64,000 nucleotides of DNA from Bradyrhizobium nitroreducens (GTDB lineage Bacteria; Pseudomonadota; Alphaproteobacteria; Rhizobiales; Xanthobacteraceae), in assembly GCF_002776695.1 (NCBI RefSeq), contig NZ_LFJC01000003.1, positions 63,573 through 127,572 of the forward strand. The letters are read 5' to 3'. The position numbers were made by a program, and so were the translations under genes. Below, in pieces: positions 58,500 to 64,000 of this stretch. Under the pieces are notes generated by a model. It was not told the origin of the DNA, ran no database searches, and was given only the letters and a program-made list of their open reading frames with translations. How positions within the stretch are numbered: position 1 is the stretch's first letter; each line of letters starts with the position of its first letter.

Positions 58500-59216
58500 T
58501 CATTGACCGCGCCTGACCCCCGCATCACCTTCCGCAACCTCCGGCGCCATCGCCGCCCAGGCACTGGACGCAAACTGCCGGCGCCAGGTCACGACCACCA
58601 CGGCCGCGGTGGTCACGAACAGCACCCAGGGGCTGACGAACCAGCCGAGATAGCCGAGTGCGAAGAAGAAGGCGCGCTGCCCGCGGTTGAAATGGCGGCC
58701 GGCGGATTCGAACAGGCGCGAGGTGCGGATGACGTGGGCTTCGGCTTCCGGCGTGTCGCGCTGGGAGGCCGGCGGCATGCCGCCGAACAGGATCGCCACG
58801 TAGTTGAACAGGCGATAGGCCCAGGCGAATTTGAAGAAGGCGTAGACGCAGATCAGCACGAGGCCGACGCATTTCAGCTCCCACATCGCCGGAGAGGTGC
58901 TGAGGTCGATCGGCAGCTTGCTCAGGATGGTGATGGCGTCGTTGGTTGCGTGCAGCAGCGCCAGCGCGCCGCCGAGCGCGAACAGGCTTGTGGAGGCGAA
59001 GAAGGCGGTGCCGTTCTGGAGCGAGGCCATGATCTGCATGTCGACCATGCGGGTATCGCGGTCGAGCAGGCGGCGCACCCAGACCTCGCGATAACGATTC
59101 ATGCGCGCCGACAGGCTGTCGCGGCCATAGGCCGAATGCTCCAGTGTCAGGGCATAGACCAGCCATTCGACGATGAAGAAGCCGACTGCGGTGATGTCGA
59201 CCCAATGCCTGCTCAT
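58500..59216 (-). CDS. DUF599-family inner-membrane protein
   Basis: 238 residues from ATG 59216, preceded by ttccgaggagagag; the ORF extends to 59261 without a better site. Four hydrophobic segments at roughly 7-25, 72-92, 115-137 and 190-215. NRYREVWVRRLLDRDTRMVD and a late FNRGQRAFFFALGYLGWF match the DUF599 pattern. Function unknown. Confidence 0.85.
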   Translation of the reverse strand: MSRHWVDITAVGFFIVEWLVYALTLEHSAYGRDSLSARMNRYREVWVRRLLDRDTRMVDMQIMASLQNGTAFFASTSLFALGGALALLHATNDAITILSKLPIDLSTSPAMWELKCVGLVLICVYAFFKFAWAYRLFNYVAILFGGMPPASQRDTPEAEAHVIRTSRLFESAGRHFNRGQRAFFFALGYLGWFVSPWVLFVTTAAVVVVTWRRQFASSAWAAMAPEVAEGDAGVRRGQ

Positions 59217-59338
59217 CTCTCTCTCCTCGGAAGCCGCCACGATTGCCACGCATGGCAGCATGCGGCAACGATTGATTGGCGGCAGGCGATGGCGTTAAAA
59301 GCGGCTCGCTTCAAAGCGTCTCGGGAAGGATGGATGAC

Positions 59339-60001
59339 ATGGCTGCGCTGAAACTCGCGATCGGCAACAAGAACTACTCGTCATGGTCGATGCGCCCCTG
59401 GCTCGCGCTTCGCGCCAACGACATCCCGTTCGTGGAGACGCTGATCCCGCTCTACACCGACAATCCCGCCGACAAGGAGCAGATCCTGTCCTTCAGCCGC
59501 GCCGGCAAGGTGCCGGTGCTGGTCGACGGCGACGTCACGGTGTGGGATTCGCTCGCGATCATCGAATACATCGCCGAGCGCTATCCGGAAGTGAAGCTGT
59601 GGCCCGACGACGTCGCCGCGCGCGCGCATGCCCGGTCGGTGTGCGCCGAGATGCATTCCGGCTTCGTGGCGCTGCGCAGCGAATGCGGCATGAATCTGCA
59701 TCGGCCCGTACGTGCCATCGCGCTGTCGGCGGACGCCAAGGCCAACGTCGCGCGCATCGAGGAGATCTGGCGCGAGTGCCGCACCCGATACGGGGCGAAG
59801 GGGCCGTTCCTGTTCGGCCGCTTCGGCGCGGCAGACGCCATGTACGCGCCGGTCGTGCACCGCTTGCGCACCTACGCGATCGACGTCGCGCCGGACACCA
59901 AGGCCTACATGGAGACGATGATGGCGCTGCCGGCGTTCCAGGAATGGACCCGCGACGGGCTGGCCGAAACGCTCGTCATCGCCAAGTTCGAGGACGCCTG
60001 A
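59339..60001 (+). CDS. Glutathione S-transferase family protein
   Basis: 220 residues. N-terminal thioredoxin fold with GNKNYSSWSMRPWLALRAND (active-site serine in the YSSWS turn), cis-Pro in GKVPVLVDGD and the glutathione gamma-glutamyl contact VWDSLAIIEYIAE. The C-terminal all-helical domain runs from about 90. ATG 59339 is chosen for its spacing from gggaagg; 59330 is possible. Family similarity is clear; substrates unknown. Confidence 0.92.
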   Translation: MAALKLAIGNKNYSSWSMRPWLALRANDIPFVETLIPLYTDNPADKEQILSFSRAGKVPVLVDGDVTVWDSLAIIEYIAERYPEVKLWPDDVAARAHARSVCAEMHSGFVALRSECGMNLHRPVRAIALSADAKANVARIEEIWRECRTRYGAKGPFLFGRFGAADAMYAPVVHRLRTYAIDVAPDTKAYMETMMALPAFQEWTRDGLAETLVIAKFEDA

Positions 60002-60310
60002 TCGCGAGGGGCCGACCGGGGCGGCTGGCTGCGTGTCGGCCGTCGGCGCTCACGCTGCGGAACCTGATGGCCCCGCGGAACCTCCGGGGGCTGCGACCTG
60101 CCTGCGACACTGTGCGGGAATGCGCCACGCCGACGGTATCATCGGCCCGCTAGTTCCGCCTCTATCATTCTGAAAAGACTGCAAAATTTACGCGTTTGCC
60201 ATGCTGGTATGGCGCTGGCCAAAACGGCGGGGCGCGTGCTATACAACAGCCCGGGTTTCCGGCCGGCCATCGCAGTGGGGACACTGGGCGAGGCAGGCGC
60301 TGTTTGAGTA
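60002..60310. other. 309-bp intergenic region, no gene recognised
   Basis: Contains a GC hairpin GCCCC...GGGGC around 60070-60092 shortly after the GST stop, which may terminate it, then an AT-richer stretch (60170-60200, ctgaaaagactgcaaaattt) that is a plausible promoter for the 67-aa gene. Short ORFs lack support. Confidence 0.45.
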
Positions 60311-60514
60311 ATGGAGAGGGTGTTGAAGCACAAATTCCCGATTGGAACGCGCGTATTGTTCACGGCCAGCAACGTTGCGCGCCCCGCTGCCAGCGGCTCG
60401 TATGAGGTCATCCGTCTGCTGCCGACCGATGGCGACGACTGCCAGTACCGGATCAAGAGCTCGACCGAAGCTTTCGAGCGCGTCGCCAAGGAAAGCCAAC
60501 TCGCGCTCTCGTGA
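60311..60514 (+). CDS. Small hypothetical protein (67 aa)
   Basis: 67 residues from ATG 60311, or 63 from TTG 60323, which has GGAGAGGG just before it; the second start has the better ribosome-binding site. Soluble, beta-rich: HKFPIGTRVLFTASN, SYEVIRLLPTDGDDCQYRIK, then a short helix. It resembles small SH3-like proteins found in Rhizobiales. No function assigned. Confidence 0.68.
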   Translation: MERVLKHKFPIGTRVLFTASNVARPAASGSYEVIRLLPTDGDDCQYRIKSSTEAFERVAKESQLALS

Positions 60515-60689
60515 CGCCGGCTCGTGCTCTCGAAGGCTGACGGTGCCAGCGCATTGGTGCCATCAGGGAATTGCGTCCTGCCGCCGTCAAAAGGCCCGCT
60601 TCGCCTTCGCAAGGTGAGGTCGGGGCAGTTGCCGACTAGCGGTGCTCGCTTGACCATTCGCTCTCTGCTCGCGTGAGGGGACGTCGCGC

Positions 60690-61697
60690 ATGAACTGGGC
60701 ATGGGCCACTTCGCTCGACCAAATCTGGCGCTCGCCGGCCTTTCCGATGTGGATGACGCTGGCCGCCGCCGGATTCTTCGGACTGATTCTGCTGATCACG
60801 CTGCTGCGCGCCGAGAGATCGGTCGCCAACGGCGCGCTCACGGTGATTACGCTGCTGTCCATCGCGATCGCCGGCGCCGCCACCGTGCGCGTCTATGGAC
60901 CGCTGCTGCAGGACGCGCCGACCGAGGCGCGCGCGCAAGGTGCGGTCATCGCAAGCCTGCCGGCGCTGTCCTGCCTCGATGATTTCGCCGGCGATGCGGT
61001 CGCCATCGGCTGCGAGAAGGCGCTGTTCGGTTCGCCCGATGCCGCGGCCGCGGCCGTGTCCTACACCGCCGTCCGGATCGACCGGCTGACGGCGCTCGGT
61101 GATGCCGCGACGGCGGAGAAGAACCTGACGGCGGACATGAAGGCGCTGCGCAGGGCGCTGGAGCACGACCGCTACGGTCTCGTGGCGCAGGTGCTGGTGG
61201 CGCGCGACGGCTGCACCCAGTTCGACTGCGCCGCGTTCCGCTCGCTGACCGACCAGCAGCAGGTCGCTGCCAACATGGATTCGCATCTCTACGACCAGCT
61301 GGTCGCGCGCCATGCGCCGACCTGGAATGCGCCCGCATCCGCGATGGCGGCCGCACCGGCGGCGCTGCCACCGACCGCGGCGCTTGCGGGGCTGCCGCCC
61401 TCGATGCCGACGGGCAAGCCGACCAATGCGGAGTTCCCGAGCGCCGCGTCGACGCCGCCGGTGAGCATCATGAATCCCGAGCCCACGGCGACGACGCGGC
61501 AGGCGGCGCCTGCCGCCAACGCACCGGCAGCGCCGCGCGTGCCGGCGGCTGCCTCGGCCCAGGCGGCGGCGACCGCGGCACCACCGGCCGCGAAGAAGCC
61601 GCCGGCGCCGAAGGCCGCGCGCGCGCCCGCCGCACCGGTTCCGCTGGCGCCCCCGCCGGCGTCGGTGGCCGCTCCGGCGGCTGCGGATAACGAGTAG
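60690..61697 (+). CDS. Hypothetical inner-membrane protein with Pro/Ala-rich tail
   Basis: 335 residues behind cgtgaggggacgtcgcgc-ATG. Two N-terminal transmembrane helices (about 21-38 and 49-68), a globular periplasmic part to about 205 with four cysteines (LSCLDD, IGCEK, DGCTQFDC) that could form disulfides, and a low-complexity Ala/Pro tail from about 212 (KKPPAPKAARAPAAP-like) that could span the periplasm. No family recognised. Confidence 0.75.
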   Translation: MNWAWATSLDQIWRSPAFPMWMTLAAAGFFGLILLITLLRAERSVANGALTVITLLSIAIAGAATVRVYGPLLQDAPTEARAQGAVIASLPALSCLDDFAGDAVAIGCEKALFGSPDAAAAAVSYTAVRIDRLTALGDAATAEKNLTADMKALRRALEHDRYGLVAQVLVARDGCTQFDCAAFRSLTDQQQVAANMDSHLYDQLVARHAPTWNAPASAMAAAPAALPPTAALAGLPPSMPTGKPTNAEFPSAASTPPVSIMNPEPTATTRQAAPAANAPAAPRVPAAASAQAAATAAPPAAKKPPAPKAARAPAAPVPLAPPPASVAAPAAADNE

Positions 61698-61739
61698 ATC
61701 GGCATTCCAAATGCGGAGCTGCCCGGCTAATGCTTGGGC

Positions 61740-62180
61740 ATGCCGCTACACCTGATCAAGCTCGCCGTCGGTTGCGACTCCGTCAAGGAATTGAAGGAGT
61801 GGGTGGCCGAGCGGATGCAGACCGCCAAGAAGAAAGGTCTGCCGCAACATCACATCCACATCACCCGCATGGTCCCCAAGCGCGACGCCGAGATCCTCGC
61901 GGGCGGGTCGCTCTATTGGGTGATCAAGGGCGAGATCGCCGCGCGGGAAAAGATCATCGGCATCGAGCCGTTCCGCGACAAGGACGGCATCGGGCGCTGC
62001 CGCATCGTGATGCAGCCGAAGGTGATCTCGGTGTCGCCGCGGCCGATGCGGCCGTTCCAGGGCTGGCGCTATCTCACCGAGGATTCCGTGCCGCCGGATC
62101 TCGGCAAGTCCGCCGCCGGCTCGATCGCGGCCATGCCGGAGCCGATGCGGCGCGAATTGCGCGATCTCGGGCTGCTCTAA
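61740..62180 (+). CDS. DUF1489-family protein
   Basis: 146 residues from ATG 61740 ([21 protein letters not shown]); TTG 61734 would add two. The family pattern includes [28 protein letters not shown] and [28 protein letters not shown]. Alphaproteobacterial, function unknown. Its stop overlaps the converging panC stop by 4 bp. Confidence 0.9.
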   Translation: MPLHLIKLAVGCDSVKELKEWVAERMQTAKKKGLPQHHIHITRMVPKRDAEILAGGSLYWVIKGEIAAREKIIGIEPFRDKDGIGRCRIVMQPKVISVSPRPMRPFQGWRYLTEDSVPPDLGKSAAGSIAAMPEPMRRELRDLGLL

Positions 62181-63028
62181 ACTCCGATATTGTCGATCAG
62201 GCGGGTGCTGCCGAGCTTGGCTGCGACCAGGATCCGCAACGGGCCGTCCTTGCGCGAGGTGACCGGCGCCAGCGTCTCGGCGTGGCGGACCTCGTAATAG
62301 TCGAGGGCAAAGCCCGCCGCCTTGATCATCTCGGCGCCGCCGGCCATCGCAGGGGCGATGGCATCGCCGGCCTTGATCCGCTGCGCGCTCTCCCTCATGG
62401 CGCGGTAGAGGGTGGGGGCGGTCTGCCGCTCCTCGGGCGACAGGTAGACGTTGCGCGAGGACATCGCGAGCCCGTCGCGTTCGCGCACGGTGCGCGAACC
62501 GATCACCTTGACGCCGAGGTCGAGGTCGCGCGCCATCTGGGTCACCACCCGCAGCTGCTGAAAGTCCTTTTCGCCGAAGATCGCAACGTCCGGCCGGCAT
62601 TGGGTGAACAGCTTGCCGACCACGGTGGCGACGCCGCCGAAGAAATGGGGGCGGAAGCGGTCCTCGAGGCCGGCCAGCGCCGGCCCCTCCGGCACGATGC
62701 GGGTGGCAAAGCCGTCGGGATACATGGCCTTCACCTCCGGATGCCAGACGATGTCGACGTCCTCGGCGGCGAGCTTGGCGATGTCGGCCTTCCAGGTGCG
62801 CGGATAGGCGCCAAAATCCTCGGTCGGGGCGAACTGGGTCGGGTTGACGAAAATCGAGACCACGACGCGGCTGGCGCGCCGCTTGGCGAGGCGGACGAGA
62901 GACACATGTCCGTCATGGAGGGCCCCCATGGTCGGGACCATCGCGATCGTGGCCTTTCGCTTGCGAAGATTGTCGACGGCGCGGCGCAAGGCCGGGACCG
63001 TGCGGGCGATCAGGGGGCTTGATGACAT
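62177..63028 (-). CDS. panC: Pantoate--beta-alanine ligase
   Basis: 283 residues. ATP-dependent condensation of pantoate and beta-alanine, last step of pantothenate synthesis. [20 protein letters not shown] carries the HxGH-like nucleotidyl motif (DGHVSL); [15 protein letters not shown] and [12 protein letters not shown] are PanC signatures, and MSSRNVYLS the KMSKS-like region. panB is not adjacent. Divergent from mipZ. Confidence 0.96.
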   Translation of the reverse strand: MSSSPLIARTVPALRRAVDNLRKRKATIAMVPTMGALHDGHVSLVRLAKRRASRVVVSIFVNPTQFAPTEDFGAYPRTWKADIAKLAAEDVDIVWHPEVKAMYPDGFATRIVPEGPALAGLEDRFRPHFFGGVATVVGKLFTQCRPDVAIFGEKDFQQLRVVTQMARDLDLGVKVIGSRTVRERDGLAMSSRNVYLSPEERQTAPTLYRAMRESAQRIKAGDAIAPAMAGGAEMIKAAGFALDYYEVRHAETLAPVTSRKDGPLRILVAAKLGSTRLIDNIGV

Positions 63029-63311
63029 CAGGACTCGACAGGGTTTTGGAATCGGCGCGGCGTGATCCGGCGCCCGGGGCGGCTAACCTTAACAAGCGGC
63101 GGGCATGGACGCCATGCATGGGGATGCGGCACAGCATCCCGCGCAAGGCCGCACGACAGCGCGACATTGTGGGCTGGATCACAGACGAAGATTGGTGCCG
63201 CGATTCATGATGAAGAACGGCGCAGTGCGATTTGCATTTCCTGTCACGCATTTCACTTGACCGCAGACGCGGCCAACTCGAAGATATTCATTAGGGGTGT
63301 TGAGGATCGCC

Positions 63312-64000
63312 ATGCTTGTGCAGGCTAGCCAAGGCCAATCCGGCTCGGCGCATGTGGTCGTGCTCGGCAACGAGAAGGGCGGCTCCGGCAAATCGACCAC
63401 CGCCTTGCACATCGCGGTCGCGCTCCTGAAGGCCGGCCAGCGCGTCGCCACCATCGACCTCGACTGCCGCCAGCAGAGCTTCACCCACTATATCAACAAC
63501 CGTTCCGCCTGGGCCCGCCGCACCAAGCTCGACCTCGAGCTGCCGGTGCATCGCTGCATCAAGCTCGGCGAGACCATGCAGATTGCAGAGAACGAGAATT
63601 CCGAGTTCCAGCAGTTCATGGAAGCGGTCTCGGCGGTCGAGAGCAGCTTCGACTTCATCGTGATCGATACGCCCGGCACCGACAGCTATCTGATGCGCCT
63701 CGCGCACTCGATGGCGGACACGCTGGTGACGCCGATCAACGACAGCTTCCTGGATTTCGACGTGCTCGGCACCGTCGATCCCGCCAACTACGCGGTGACG
63801 GGCGAGAGCCATTACGCCGAGATGGTGCGCGACGTCCGCCGCAAGCGCCGCCAGCTCGACGGGGCGACCACCGACTGGATCGTGGTGCGCAACCGCCTGT
63901 CGATGCTCGGCTCGCGCAACAAGCAGCTGGTCGCCGAAGGGCTGAAGGATCTGTCGCTGCGGCTCGGCTTCCGCTACGTCGACGGCTTCGCCGAACGCGT
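63312..64000 (+). CDS. mipZ: MipZ division-plane positioning ATPase, 3' truncated
   Basis: 229 codons are visible and the gene continues past the right edge. ParA/MinD-type deviant Walker A in GNEKGGSGKSTTALHIAVAL (about 19-38), switch I in IDLDCRQQSFTHYINNR, Walker B VIDTPGTDSYLM. QQSFTHY and RRTKLDLELP are MipZ rather than ParA features. MipZ forms a polar gradient that inhibits FtsZ near poles. ATG 63312 follows tgttgaggatcgcc. Confidence 0.94.
   Translation, partial: MLVQASQGQSGSAHVVVLGNEKGGSGKSTTALHIAVALLKAGQRVATIDLDCRQQSFTHYINNRSAWARRTKLDLELPVHRCIKLGETMQIAENENSEFQQFMEAVSAVESSFDFIVIDTPGTDSYLMRLAHSMADTLVTPINDSFLDFDVLGTVDPANYAVTGESHYAEMVRDVRRKRRQLDGATTDWIVVRNRLSMLGSRNKQLVAEGLKDLSLRLGFRYVDGFAER

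Overview
The window looks like a chromosomal piece of an alphaproteobacterium close to Bradyrhizobium or Rhodopseudomonas. The evidence is high GC, a MipZ division ATPase next to panC, an indolepyruvate:ferredoxin oxidoreductase divergent from an Lrp/AsnC regulator, several LLM flavin monooxygenases, a Bug-type solute-binding protein, and intergenic palindromic repeats of the kind that litter these genomes. I see no rRNA, tRNA, transposase, integrase, phage gene or CRISPR array. Gene starts were adjusted by hand where a ribosome-binding site or family length argues against the longest ORF.

Layout. 1-15.5 kb holds small-molecule metabolism and transport: a truncated old-yellow-enzyme reductase, a zinc-poor GFA-fold protein, a ThDP enzyme, an NtaA-type monooxygenase divergent from an M20 peptidase, a complete gltIJKL acidic amino acid ABC system followed by a D-amino acid transaminase, and an emrA-emrB-cmd efflux operon divergent from its likely LysR regulator. 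15.5-23 kb has the fused indolepyruvate oxidoreductase with a divergent AsnC regulator, then a three-gene catabolic operon (Ldh-type dehydrogenase, LLM monooxygenase, FAH-family hydrolase). 23.3-27.4 kb is one very large c-di-GMP protein with five tandem GAF modules, a GGDEF domain and an EAL domain.

27.4-39.1 kb is a compact extracellular polysaccharide locus: galE, a WecG-type transferase, a Wzc/GumC-like chain-length protein, a methyltransferase, three glycosyltransferases, a Wzy/WaaL-type polymerase or ligase, and a CelD/BcsL acetyltransferase. No priming transferase, flippase or outer-membrane exporter gene is present. Its promoter regions carry a shared 16-bp motif, a perfect 16-bp palindrome and a CtrA-type box. 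Together with the adjacent c-di-GMP protein these suggest cell-cycle and second-messenger control of a surface polymer (inference).

39-50 kb is mixed: WrbA, pirin and a LysR regulator; small secreted proteins; a Bug protein preceded by what looks like a relic of a second Bug leader; an autotransporter; a membrane-anchored class III cyclase; an aminoacyl-tRNA editing protein; and a haloacid dehalogenase next to a frameshifted alcohol dehydrogenase remnant. 50-53.3 kb has an unusual pair: a methyltransferase fused to a dolichol-phosphate-mannose-synthase-like GT2, and a GT-C-like membrane protein that could use its product. 53.4-64 kb has an amidohydrolase, zinc-free ribosomal protein L36, small exported proteins, an alpha/beta hydrolase whose stop codon lies inside a repeat, and a 1.1 kb gene-free block of stacked structured repeats. 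Beyond that come a DUF599 membrane protein, a GST, DUF1489, panC, and mipZ running off the right edge.

The least explained features are the structured gene-free block at 57.4-58.5 kb, the five-GAF c-di-GMP protein, the shared promoter motif of the polysaccharide locus, and the methyltransferase-GT2 / GT-C pair.
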